A stretch of 36,611 nucleotides of DNA from a virus, in the IMG/VR virus record IMGVR_UViG_3300032242_000832, positions 1 through 36,611 of that record; one strand, given 5' to 3'. A program made the position numbers and the translations under genes. Position 1 is the first letter of the stretch, and each line of letters starts with the position of its first letter. Below the pieces are notes generated by a model. That model made no database searches and had not been told where the DNA came from. It was given only the letters and a program-made list of their open reading frames with translations. Below, piece after piece: positions 8,527 to 15,836 of the stretch.

Positions 8527-10283
8527 TATGGGTTTCCTGTAGAACGTTCATCGCCAATATCAGCACTGATCAGGACATTACCCATCTCATAATTGCCATT
8601 GTACGTATTTGAAGTAAAACGTAAACGCATTTCACGCCTTTGTTCACGCATATCAATCTTTAATGTGTCTGGGTTGAAAGTATAAGGGTCTGACTCAATG
8701 TCTACATCATCAGCATAGCCTTTACCTGTTACAACCACATCCATGTCACCTGTCTGTACAAAGTCAGGCTCAACTCTTTCCAATCGAATCCATTTGTTCG
8801 GACCTGTAATGGCTTGTTGCCCAGGTCCGCCAGTTACCCAACCAATATTATTAGTCTCAAATGATGACTTAATAGCATCCACTTGTGTTAAATAAACTTG
8901 ATTGACGCCTGACTCATGTTGCCAAAGTGTGTAATTGCTGTTGGTTGAGTTGACCGTATTCGATGCCCAGATAGGAAATCTAAACACTTCAGAGAACACA
9001 CCGGCTGATCTAGCTGCACCCGGAGCAAATCCTGCATCGTACCAGTTGTTATCTCTTACATTGTAGATAATGGCATTGTTACACTCAGTGGAGTCACCGG
9101 CAGGATAGAACCACCAGATTTCACCCCAACGAGGTATCTTTGCAGCCCATACTTTTTGTCTTTGATTGAAGTTTAAATTGTCAAAGAAAAAGTTGATATT
9201 GGTATTGTTAGGCACTTCTTGCACAACACCGTTGTACATCATAAATCGATCAACTGCAATCCAATACACAATACCATCATACTCAATAGGGCATTGAGAC
9301 GACATAATAGAAGTTTGTGTAGATAGGATGTCATACCGCCAGTACAAGACAGATGATCCAACTGTTGTCGGATTGTATGACACTCGTGTTAATTGGTCAA
9401 GTGACCAAAACAAACCTGAAGGCGAAGTTGTACCACCTCTAAGTGCTAAACCCTTAATAACCTTGGTTGCCGATACATTGTTAGAGTTGGCATCAGGCCC
9501 TACCCAATTAGTAAAGTCACCTGCCGAACTATTACGGATCAATCCACCATTGCCATACACGAACAAGTAAGGATAGAGCATAACAGCTCCGCCAGACACA
9601 GACACATTATTGTCAAATGTCAGTGTTTGTGCGCCTGCTGTTCCAGAACTTGACAAAATCACAGTAGTGGTTGTTCCACTTACAACAGATGAGATTACAG
9701 TTGAGCCGGCTGATAAACCACCGCCTGACACAGACTGACCTGCATTGATCAAGTAATTAGCCGAACTAATAGTAAATACAGTGCTTGCAACTGTTCCGGT
9801 TGCTGTAAACACACCTACTTTAGAAAGCGCACCACCCGGGAATGTACCACCTAAAACAGGTGTGTTCACGGCATTGTCGATATAAGTTAAGTTTAAACCT
9901 GGATGTGCAACAACCTGCAATCCTGTTGCTGCTGCATTGTAGCCAACATCAAACTGCCAAAGATTATCTGTATTAGGCGTGAAGTTAGATGTTGATACAT
10001 TCACGGGACCTGAACCAACACCATCGTCATTGTCAGTTTGCCAATATTGAACATAGTTGGCAGAGCCTGAATACACATAGTTCAAGCCGGACTGTGACTG
10101 CATCACCATTCCGCGGCTAATTTCAGTAGCATTTAAGAAAATACCTTTGTAACCGCCTATTTTGCGAGGTCGACCACGCTGAAATCTAACCCATATACCA
10201 TCAACATACATCGGTGAGTCAAAGAGTGTACCATCCCTTTGAATACCGGGTTTGATGGCTAATGAGATGACATTGGCTGTCAT
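8526..10283 (-). CDS. P22 gp10-like tail nozzle / DNA-stabilisation protein
   Basis: This 585-aa protein fits the P22 gp10 family, which forms the hexameric nozzle closing the tail channel after packaging. The N-terminus (SLAIKPGIQRDGTLFDSP, then WVRFQRGRPRKIGGY) is characteristic. Repeated Trp/Tyr-rich strands such as YDGIVYWIAVDRFMMYNG suggest a beta-propeller. The length is close to but above gp10 of P22. A Ser/Thr/Gly-rich stretch near residues 158-225 looks like an inserted beta cassette. It is translationally coupled to a fibre gene upstream (TAATG) and lies downstream of a gp11-like adaptor, consistent with head-to-tail completion. Confidence 0.8.
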   Translation of the reverse strand: MTANVISLAIKPGIQRDGTLFDSPMYVDGIWVRFQRGRPRKIGGYKGIFLNATEISRGMVMQSQSGLNYVYSGSANYVQYWQTDNDDGVGSGPVNVSTSNFTPNTDNLWQFDVGYNAAATGLQVVAHPGLNLTYIDNAVNTPVLGGTFPGGALSKVGVFTATGTVASTVFTISSANYLINAGQSVSGGGLSAGSTVISSVVSGTTTTVILSSSGTAGAQTLTFDNNVSVSGGAVMLYPYLFVYGNGGLIRNSSAGDFTNWVGPDANSNNVSATKVIKGLALRGGTTSPSGLFWSLDQLTRVSYNPTTVGSSVLYWRYDILSTQTSIMSSQCPIEYDGIVYWIAVDRFMMYNGVVQEVPNNTNINFFFDNLNFNQRQKVWAAKIPRWGEIWWFYPAGDSTECNNAIIYNVRDNNWYDAGFAPGAARSAGVFSEVFRFPIWASNTVNSTNSNYTLWQHESGVNQVYLTQVDAIKSSFETNNIGWVTGGPGQQAITGPNKWIRLERVEPDFVQTGDMDVVVTGKGYADDVDIESDPYTFNPDTLKIDMREQRREMRLRFTSNTYNGNYEMGNVLISADIGDERSTGNP

Positions 10284-11518
10284 TAGAATGTGCCTCCGGA
10301 TATGCCGGATGTGAATGTACCGGTGCCTGCAACTGAAAGACCTGCTGAAGAAAAGTATGCAGCTTGTGTATTACTAATCACAACCCCTACTTGACCTGCC
10401 GAAGGCAGATATAAACCACTGTTTAAGTCGCCTGAGAACCGTAGTGACGGTGAAGCCAATGTTCCATTTCCAAGTGTCACATTGGTCAAAATTGAGCTAG
10501 TGCCTGATGCCGCATTGTAGACGTTGGTACCATCACAGATTAACACCAATGATGTACCTTGTGTCACTGTTACAGTGGCTCCACCTACAACCGATGTCTT
10601 TACTGTGAACGTATATGAGCCACTTGTATTGTTAGTCACAGTATATAACTGAACTGTTGACGGCACAATGATCGTTTGGTTGCTTGTAAGAATACCTGAA
10701 TATTCTTGAATTGTATTTGAGGCTTGTGTGGCTGTTAAGGTGGTTGTTCCGCCTGTCACGGTCAATGCTAACTGTGTGTATGCAAATGAGTTAGATCGAC
10801 CATAGCCAAATGTATTCCAACCTGAACCATTTGACACAATCACCAATGACTCAGTCAACTGCAATTGTTGGTTTGAGTTACCATCAATAGTGTCGGTACC
10901 TGCAGGATTAATAGTAAGAATGCCTGTACCATTGTTTCTGATCATACAGAACCAATTAGCACCTACAGCACCTGCCGATGGCATAGTAAGTGTACCTGCA
11001 CCACCAAACCATACGGCAAACTGCGCTCTTAATGCACTTGTAATTGTAGCGCTTGAGTAATAGTTTGAAACTGAATATGACTGGTTTAATGTGGTTCCAA
11101 TTGCAGTTAAGCCATAACCAGCCAATGTTGCAGCATTTGCAGAGCTAGTTCCTGCACCAAATGTAACCGTTGACCACACACCATTTGTTGTTGAATTATC
11201 TGTTAGATAAACATACTGAGCAACACCGGATGCAATTGACACGATGGTGCCAAGGCTTGCATTGGTAACAGTAAATGTATTTGAACCGATATTTCTAATA
11301 ATGACTGCTTGACCATTTGACACTTGTTGTGCCGATGGCATGATCAACTTTAGACTTGTGGTGGTTGCAGTGACTTCAATAATATTGGCAACAATGTTTG
11401 TGTCATTGCCATTGATTGGCCATTGAAGCGTGGTGTCAGTTGATATGCTCAGTGACTCATAACCGACCTGTGACGGACTAACCGTCTGTCCGGTAAATGG
11501 ATTAATGTATGTGGTCAT
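10283..11518 (-). CDS. Tail fibre-like protein
   Basis: This 411-aa Ser/Thr/Asn/Gly-rich protein has alternating beta-strand patterns. NPFTGQTVSPSQVGYESL at the start and later blocks such as TMPSAGAVGANWFCMIRNNG are typical of phage fibre repeats. Near the end, PSLRFSGDLNSGLYLPSAGQ is a common module placed before the fibre tip. The protein stops soon after it (GISGGTF), so no receptor-binding or chaperone domain follows. Because it lies between the gp11-like adaptor and the nozzle, it may be the fibre fixed to the tail hub, with tip proteins supplied by the upstream fibre array. That last point is inference. Confidence 0.7.
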   Translation of the reverse strand: MTTYINPFTGQTVSPSQVGYESLSISTDTTLQWPINGNDTNIVANIIEVTATTTSLKLIMPSAQQVSNGQAVIIRNIGSNTFTVTNASLGTIVSIASGVAQYVYLTDNSTTNGVWSTVTFGAGTSSANAATLAGYGLTAIGTTLNQSYSVSNYYSSATITSALRAQFAVWFGGAGTLTMPSAGAVGANWFCMIRNNGTGILTINPAGTDTIDGNSNQQLQLTESLVIVSNGSGWNTFGYGRSNSFAYTQLALTVTGGTTTLTATQASNTIQEYSGILTSNQTIIVPSTVQLYTVTNNTSGSYTFTVKTSVVGGATVTVTQGTSLVLICDGTNVYNAASGTSSILTNVTLGNGTLASPSLRFSGDLNSGLYLPSAGQVGVVISNTQAAYFSSAGLSVAGTGTFTSGISGGTF

Positions 11519-11520
11519 GG

Positions 11521-12150
11521 TTACGAATCCTGAGCAATGGTTTGACGATCACCAGTTCTAAGAGCATCTTCCGTCTTCAGGACGGTCATTGCTTCGGTGT
11601 ACTTTTGCTGAAATATTTGTCTTTGGTCGTTTTTAAGAAAAGGCATAGCTTGGAGTAAAGTTCCGAAAAGCATTGCATTAGGCGCATTTTGTGTAATCCA
11701 GTTAGTTTGGTTATCTGAAGATAGAGGTGCAATTCGTTCATAGAACAACACCTCAAACGGATATGCTATGTCAGGTGTTGGTGATACCAACCAATGATCA
11801 TAGTCATAGTCACCATAGTACAAAGGCTGACCTGTCGATGCCGTTGCACTATAGTTTTGTAAGTATTCATACTTCCGTACAAACACTGGAGACTTTGTGC
11901 CATTAACCGTCACATTCATCGACACTGTTTTTCGCCATCTTGCCGGCTTTTGAATGATGGAATTATTTGCAGTCATAGTACTTGTCACAACCTGCTGTTG
12001 TCCAAGTGTCTTAATCTGCTGAGCAATCTCAAATTCACACAGTGTGATGAATGTAGGTATTCTTGCAATCGTGGCTGCATCGTTTCGCTCTAAATACTGC
12101 TCAACTGCAGTTGTCAATGAGTCGTATGTTAGAACAAAGGAGACGGTCAT
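11521..12150 (-). CDS. T7 gp11-like head-tail adaptor (tail tubular protein A type)
   Basis: This 209-aa protein has a helical N-terminus (YDSLTTAVEQYLERND) that matches adaptor proteins of podoviruses, which bind the portal. It then has beta segments around DYDYDHWLVSPTPDIAYPFE and a helical end (APNAMLFGTLLQAMPFLKND). In such phages this protein connects the portal ring to the nozzle. It precedes a fibre gene and the gp10-like nozzle, as expected. The ribosome site is weak. A second adaptor-like protein (23088-24146) exists in this genome. Confidence 0.7.
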   Translation of the reverse strand: MTVSFVLTYDSLTTAVEQYLERNDAATIARIPTFITLCEFEIAQQIKTLGQQQVVTSTMTANNSIIQKPARWRKTVSMNVTVNGTKSPVFVRKYEYLQNYSATASTGQPLYYGDYDYDHWLVSPTPDIAYPFEVLFYERIAPLSSDNQTNWITQNAPNAMLFGTLLQAMPFLKNDQRQIFQQKYTEAMTVLKTEDALRTGDRQTIAQDS

Positions 12151-12161
12151 GGCAAGCTTTC

Positions 12162-12590
12162 TTAAGCGTACTGTCTAGTACCTTGTTTGTCGATAATCAA
12201 GGCCATCTGACGAGGTTCTGCATCCTCCTGATTAGGTATAGACACATGAGTCCACCTATCAAACTCACGAATGCATTGGTCGTATGGCAGACCTGAGCTA
12301 ATGATAGCACTTACCACCTCATCAGGGGTCATTCCCTTAACACGAATATCAGCAGCACAACCATGACGATGCTGGCTAGAGTCTTTAGAGCCAACGGCTG
12401 TATTCACTTCATGGCTACGGAAAGCTGAGTTAATGTGAATTTCACGACCGCCTAAGATGTCTCTGACTTGCTCTAAGAATGCAGCCAAACGAACCAAGTT
12501 GGCCATTTCAGCTTCATTAGGTGTATTGTCAAACTCACGGTGATCGGTGTGAGTCAGTTCTTCATATGTGAAATTTTCAGACAAGTTCAT
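12162..12590 (-). CDS. Endolysin, peptidase M15 family
   Basis: This 142-aa protein is probably a zinc-dependent murein peptidase (D-Ala-D-Ala carboxypeptidase / L-Ala-D-Glu type, M15A) that cuts peptidoglycan cross-bridges at lysis. The signature SxHxxGxAxD is intact: S72, H74, G77, A79, D81 in SQHRHGCAAD. The third ligand lies in WTHVSI (H115), and INSAFRSHEVN upstream matches the substrate-binding strand. There is no signal peptide, so it needs a holin. The start overlaps the Rz stop (ATGA), with AAAGGA 6 nt upstream. The length is normal for a single-domain M15 endolysin. Confidence 0.88.
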   Translation of the reverse strand: MNLSENFTYEELTHTDHREFDNTPNEAEMANLVRLAAFLEQVRDILGGREIHINSAFRSHEVNTAVGSKDSSQHRHGCAADIRVKGMTPDEVVSAIISSGLPYDQCIREFDRWTHVSIPNQEDAEPRQMALIIDKQGTRQYA

Positions 12591-13069
12591 TTTGTTCCTT
12601 TCAATGTTTGGTAGACTGTGTTGTAGGCGTCGATGCAGGCATTAAGTTGCCTTGTGTTTTCATCTCCTTTGTCGGTGATGGCGACAAGAGATCGAGCAAA
12701 CGTTGGGTCAAGTTCGGCTCCTGCTTGAACGCTATCTCCGGTGGAAGTGGTGGCATCTCCGGTGGTTTGTACGGGGCAGTCGGGGGCTTTGATAGGAACC
12801 CGCAGCTTGATAGCGCCAGAGTCAATATCAGAATTGCGCTTATTGATTTGCTGCTTTGCATCGTAGGCTGCCTTTGCATATTTAGCTGATAACTCCTGCA
12901 CATGATTGCTCAGTGCTTGTTCAGTTTCTCTCGCTTTTGCATTCAAAGCGGCAATTTCTATCTGTTGCTTTTCAATTTCATCAGCACCACCCTTATAGTA
13001 TCCACCACCAAAGGCACTGATGATGGCCAATACTATACCAAGAAGTACATAAGGATTAAATAGGCTCAT
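12587..13069 (-). CDS. Rz-like i-spanin
   Basis: This 160-aa protein has a single N-terminal membrane helix (about 8-25: VLLGIVLAIISAFGGGYY) with a short cytoplasmic tail. A long Glu/Lys/Gln-rich periplasmic coiled coil follows (30-85). The class II topology, the coupling to the holin (ATGA at its start) and the endolysin (ATGA at its end), and an embedded lipoprotein gene in another frame all identify the inner-membrane spanin. With Rz1 it would fuse inner and outer membranes in the last step of lysis, which implies a Gram-negative host. Confidence 0.85.
   Translation of the reverse strand: MSLFNPYVLLGIVLAIISAFGGGYYKGGADEIEKQQIEIAALNAKARETEQALSNHVQELSAKYAKAAYDAKQQINKRNSDIDSGAIKLRVPIKAPDCPVQTTGDATTSTGDSVQAGAELDPTFARSLVAITDKGDENTRQLNACIDAYNTVYQTLKGTK
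12601..12861 (-). CDS. Rz1-like o-spanin lipoprotein, nested in Rz
   Basis: This 86-aa protein lies entirely inside the Rz gene, in a different frame. The start at 12861 (MQSSKSISA) is chosen because AAAGG lies about 9 nt upstream and the signal peptide then has normal length. A hydrophobic stretch (AILILTLALSSC) ends in a lipobox, LSSC, so the mature protein would be an acylated outer-membrane lipoprotein. The mature part is Pro-rich (SKPPTAPYKPPEMPPLPPE), as in Rz1 proteins. An upstream in-frame start at 12903 or 12879 is possible but would make an unusually long signal. Confidence 0.85.
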   Translation of the reverse strand: MQSSKSISAILILTLALSSCGFLSKPPTAPYKPPEMPPLPPEIAFKQEPNLTQRLLDLLSPSPTKEMKTQGNLMPASTPTTQSTKH

Positions 13070-13401
13070 GGTGTTCCTGCCGGTGGTGTGCTTAAAGGCT
13101 TGACCGGAACTTGTGGGACCGGTGGAGTAGGCGGCTTTGGGACGGGGACTGTTGCTTGACTGCCGTGATTGACAGCCAGCAGAGTTCCAATGATGGAAAT
13201 CATGGAAATCACCGCAGTCTTCAGCAGTTCAAGCAAGAAAGCATCATTCTTGGCTTGACCGACCATAGGCTGGGTGACAAACATAACGCAGTACAGTAAG
13301 CCAAAGATCATAGTGACAATGGCCACGTTGAAAAACATCAGAGTCCAGAATTGACTCAGTGCTTGCCACTCTTCAGGGCTTCTTCTGTTTAAAGTTGTCA
13401 T
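13066..13401 (-). CDS. Putative holin with two membrane helices
   Basis: This 111-aa protein has two hydrophobic helices: about 22-45 (FFNVAIVTMIFGLLYCVMF) and about 60-80 (LLKTAVISMISIIGTLLAV). A Pro-rich C-terminal tail follows. Its stop overlaps the Rz start (ATGA), and the order holin, Rz/Rz1, endolysin is a usual lysis cassette. A good AAAGGA site lies upstream. It would form holes in the inner membrane to release the endolysin. Neighbouring small membrane proteins could share or oppose this role, so the assignment is by topology and context only. Confidence 0.68.
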   Translation of the reverse strand: MTTLNRRSPEEWQALSQFWTLMFFNVAIVTMIFGLLYCVMFVTQPMVGQAKNDAFLLELLKTAVISMISIIGTLLAVNHGSQATVPVPKPPTPPVPQVPVKPLSTPPAGTP

Positions 13402-13576
13402 ACATTTCCTTTGTAATCAAGTCTCTTGTACATGTGCCTGAGGCATCACAGGCAGGCGGTTCACACTCAGTCTTTCCCCAGTTTTTCGGATCTTGACAAG
13501 GATAGCGATAGCGGTCTTCGCACCCTATCAAAAACAGGGTTATCAGAAATACTGTTATTAGCAGGTTCTTTATCAC
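13373..13576 (-). CDS. Small cysteine-rich lipoprotein
   Basis: The protein is 67 aa from a GTG at 13576. AAAGGA lies 6 nt upstream of this GTG, whereas the TTG at 13591 has no site, so the GTG is preferred. A signal sequence (NLLITVFLITLFLIGC) ends in a lipobox, LIGC. The mature part has further cysteines in PCQDPKNWGKTECEPPACD and CTRDLI, a pattern I recall in small lipoproteins of aquatic phages. It overlaps the holin start and the upstream gene end. It might be a second envelope-acting lysis factor, but the function is unknown. Confidence 0.68.
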   Translation of the reverse strand: MIKNLLITVFLITLFLIGCEDRYRYPCQDPKNWGKTECEPPACDASGTCTRDLITKEMYDNFKQKKP

Positions 13577-13847
13577 GTTTAATCCTTTCAATTTCTCGTC
13601 GAAGCTTTTCGACCTTTTCTACTTGCGCTTTGACATCGTGCTTGGCTTCCAAGATGTCGAGGTACAGCATTGCTCCTATTGGCAAGAAGACGGCAAACAA
13701 CACGCAACACGCAATCCATCCCATCAAGTCTTCCCCAGTCGTGCGACGAACAGGAACCAAAGCCAGAGGTACGTTATAAGGATTGCTGTTACCACCAGAT
13801 ACGCTGACTTTTCCCGAAGGTCTCTTTTTTCCTCCGACCGTTGCCAT
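13467..13847 (-). CDS. Membrane protein with one TM helix and coiled coil
   Basis: This 126-aa protein has a basic Gly/Ser N-terminus (MATVGGKKRPSGKVSVSGG). A strong membrane helix lies near 43-63 (GWIACCVLFAVFLPIGAML). A Lys/Glu coiled coil follows (68-95), then a Ser/Arg tail. It overlaps the upstream gene by 124 nt and the lipoprotein gene by 110 nt, each in a different frame. An AAAGGG ribosome site precedes ATG 13847. The clear helix and ribosome site favour a real gene despite the overlaps. A lysis-related role is only inferred from position. Confidence 0.6.
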   Translation of the reverse strand: MATVGGKKRPSGKVSVSGGNSNPYNVPLALVPVRRTTGEDLMGWIACCVLFAVFLPIGAMLYLDILEAKHDVKAQVEKVEKLRREIERIKRDKEPANNSISDNPVFDRVRRPLSLSLSRSEKLGKD

Positions 13848-14311
13848 TTGCGTACCCTTTCTTTTGCCTCCTCTTTCAACCTCGCCTGCTCTTGCTCCTG
13901 CATGATGATGTCACGAGTCTCAAACGTTCGGCTATACAAAGCACCCATTTCCTTAGGAGCGCCGTACACCATTGCCTCTCTTATCTCTACCTCCAAAGCC
14001 GCCATCTGATCCTGCGCCATGATCCGCTTCAAAGCGGCTTCCATCAGGTTGGCATCAGGGTCATAGACACTCTTTGAACGCTCTTCCTCTTCCCTCAAAT
14101 GCGCCGCTAACTGATCCTGAAGCTTGAAGAACGTCGTCAATTGGCTGACGATGTCCGACATGACCTTGGTCTCATCAACGGTTACATAAGCTTCCTTTTT
14201 TCTTTTCTCTTGCGCCACAGGCTTTGCTTTTTGCCCAAAGAGCTTTTCCCAGAATCCTCTGACCTCGTTGGCAACACCAATAGCTTCGTCAACAGAGGAC
14301 TTGACCTCCAT
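13724..14311 (-). CDS. Coiled-coil protein with C-terminal membrane anchor
   Basis: The protein is 195 aa from the first ATG. It has a long charged helical region (about 60-160, rich in Glu, Gln and Arg) and a C-terminal membrane helix (AYLVVTAILITYLWLWFLFV) followed by a short basic end. The frame is open for 31 codons upstream of this ATG, back to the UAA of the previous gene in the same frame, and that stretch reads like protein (ATT GAC CCA ATC...). The true start may be an AUU at 14404, giving 226 aa, or the protein may form by readthrough. Function is unknown. Its place before the holin suggests an envelope or lysis-timing role. Confidence 0.68.
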   Translation of the reverse strand: MEVKSSVDEAIGVANEVRGFWEKLFGQKAKPVAQEKRKKEAYVTVDETKVMSDIVSQLTTFFKLQDQLAAHLREEEERSKSVYDPDANLMEAALKRIMAQDQMAALEVEIREAMVYGAPKEMGALYSRTFETRDIIMQEQEQARLKEEAKERVRKWQRSEEKRDLREKSAYLVVTAILITYLWLWFLFVARLGKT

Positions 14312-14404
14312 GAATGACTCTTTACATTGCTTGTAAAGCTCGGTTCCTTCACGGATTGCAACGGCACAGGCTTTAGCGGCGAGGAGAATCGTGATTGGGT
14401 CAAT

Positions 14405-14602
14405 TTACAGCCCCAATAACTTTTTGACAAACTCAGCCGCAACACCGGGGCCAAACAACACGCAGAACATGACTGCATACAACAGGTATTCAATCTTGGT
14501 CATGCGCTTGTCGCCTTCAGACAATGACTTTTGAATGGCTTCATATCGCTGGGCGCAAATTGCCTCATGCACGGCAAAATCTATTTCAAGGTCTTCGTTC
14601 AT
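14405..14602 (-). CDS. Small protein with C-terminal TM helix, XhlA-like layout
   Basis: This 65-aa protein has an N-terminal charged helix, then KMTKIEY-type residues (RMTKIEYLLYAVMF) leading into a hydrophobic segment (44-60), and a basic end. This layout resembles haemolysin XhlA-type small phage lysis proteins, though similarity by eye is limited. It overlaps the previous small gene's stop (ATGA). Its own stop is followed directly, in the same frame, by the next ORF. It may be a holin or antiholin partner. Confidence 0.6.
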   Translation of the reverse strand: MNEDLEIDFAVHEAICAQRYEAIQKSLSEGDKRMTKIEYLLYAVMFCVLFGPGVAAEFVKKLLGL

Positions 14603-14769
14603 GATTCATCCGCTGGAAGTGGTTGGTTACCTTCTGCAAGCCAAGCAAGGTAGGCTTGGTAGTCTGTGTTGGCAGGGTCAAATGGAATAAATGTGCCGTC
14701 ACTTTTTTTTATGACCTTTTTATTATTAGAACCATCATAAGATTTTAAATACTGATATGTAATCATCAT
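14599..14769 (-). CDS. Mini fibre-chaperone-like protein, family A copy 2
   Basis: This 56-aa protein begins MMITYQYLKSYDGSNNKKV. Its C-terminal half contains the family block FDPANTDYQAYLAWL then AEGNQPLPADE. A paralogue lies at 15836-16003. Both follow a fibre gene ending in Ser-Ala-Glu-Leu. ATG 14769 overlaps the fibre stop (ATGA), and the stop overlaps the next start (ATGA). Small proteins with this block follow fibre genes in many phages that I recall, which suggests a fibre assembly or capping role. A run of eight A residues lies within the coding sequence. The exact function is unproven. Confidence 0.78.
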   Translation of the reverse strand: MMITYQYLKSYDGSNNKKVIKKSDGTFIPFDPANTDYQAYLAWLAEGNQPLPADES

Positions 14770-15836
14770 AACTCCGCAGAAATAAATGCACTACCACCTC
14801 TTAATCTTCCAGCTTGACCTGAAGTAAGTCCAGATGTAGCAAGTTCTAATTGGGAAGTAAATGTATCAGAACCTCCTAAAGACATTGTTCCTGCTGTGTC
14901 ACTTCCATTTATTGTATATGTCCACCCCGAGCTGAATGTTGCGCTTGGTGCAACCCTCATTGTTACTGGGTGTTGAGGAAATGCAATTGCAACGCCAGAA
15001 CTTTGTGCTTGAAACAATATTCCAACTGCCGTTGATGTAAATGGAATTCTGTAACCATACCGCTGACACAAAGCCAACTCAGTACCATAAGGTCTGTAAT
15101 CAAAGCTAGTTGCTGTTGAGCCTTTTTCTAGCTGTACGCCTGTGATGTAAAAAGTAGCGGTATTTGTACCAACTACGCTAACTGAGCCTGTTGGTTGAAT
15201 ATAATTTCCGTTCTGCCATGTGTTTAATGTGCCACCAGAATATGTTGTCCCTGTTCCAAGCCCAAAACGAACTTGAAGACCATCGCCATTGGTAGAATTC
15301 CAAACACCACCTGTATCGCCAACTACTGTTATGGTTTTTTGTTCCCATGTATTAGCAGAAGAAATGGTGTATGTGAAGGGGTAACTTCTGTATGGTGAAG
15401 CATTATTTGAGTAAAGCGACCCACCAAAAGTTCCAGTCAGGCTTGATCTAACCCAAAACGAAAATGTTATTGTTGCCGCGCTTGAAGCTCCAAAACCAAG
15501 ATCGGCAATGTTGTACCCCTCAATAGATTGCACAACACCAAAATAATCCCCAGAACCTACAGAATATGCAGATTGGGATGTAACGCCAAGGTACTTAGTA
15601 AATCCAGAAGGGGGCGTCACAGAACCTGCATTTTGTTGAACTGCAACTTTTGAAGCCGCCGAACTGATTATTTGCCAACGATCAACGGTGTATGTATTTG
15701 CCGCCCCAATCGTAACACTTGCCCCCGCATTTCTCTGGTCAATGACCATAGCACCATTGATGATGCGGTTCTTGAAACCTGTGTACTGGGCGTTTGTGGA
15801 ACTTAGCAGTCCACCGTCAACGGTTGTTAAAGCCAT
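14766..15836 (-). CDS. Receptor-binding-type fibre protein (copy 2)
   Basis: This 356-aa protein has an N-terminal module with FKNRIINGAMVIDQRNAGAS and YTVDRW, found widely in phage fibre and carbohydrate-binding-type proteins. A middle jelly-roll-like region follows, then the block TGVQLEKGSTATSFDYRPYG with ELALCQRYGY near 230-260. The last about 100 residues are the variable tip. It shares both conserved blocks with the 330-aa protein upstream (16006-16998) but differs in the middle and tip. It shares one base of its start with the stop of the mini protein upstream (TGATG). It probably binds a host-surface glycan. Confidence 0.75.
   Translation of the reverse strand: MALTTVDGGLLSSTNAQYTGFKNRIINGAMVIDQRNAGASVTIGAANTYTVDRWQIISSAASKVAVQQNAGSVTPPSGFTKYLGVTSQSAYSVGSGDYFGVVQSIEGYNIADLGFGASSAATITFSFWVRSSLTGTFGGSLYSNNASPYRSYPFTYTISSANTWEQKTITVVGDTGGVWNSTNGDGLQVRFGLGTGTTYSGGTLNTWQNGNYIQPTGSVSVVGTNTATFYITGVQLEKGSTATSFDYRPYGTELALCQRYGYRIPFTSTAVGILFQAQSSGVAIAFPQHPVTMRVAPSATFSSGWTYTINGSDTAGTMSLGGSDTFTSQLELATSGLTSGQAGRLRGGSAFISAEL

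Noticed and set aside
14182-14493. 103-codon minus-strand ORF, Cys/Ser-rich
   Set aside because: It overlaps the 65-aa gene and the coiled-coil gene in a third frame. The product lacks any motif, and the other two frames have clear membrane helices.
14690-14720. Run of eight A (minus strand) in the 56-aa gene as a programmed frameshift site
   Set aside because: A -1 slip meets a stop almost at once, and the zero-frame product matches its paralogue. The run therefore looks like ordinary Lys codons.
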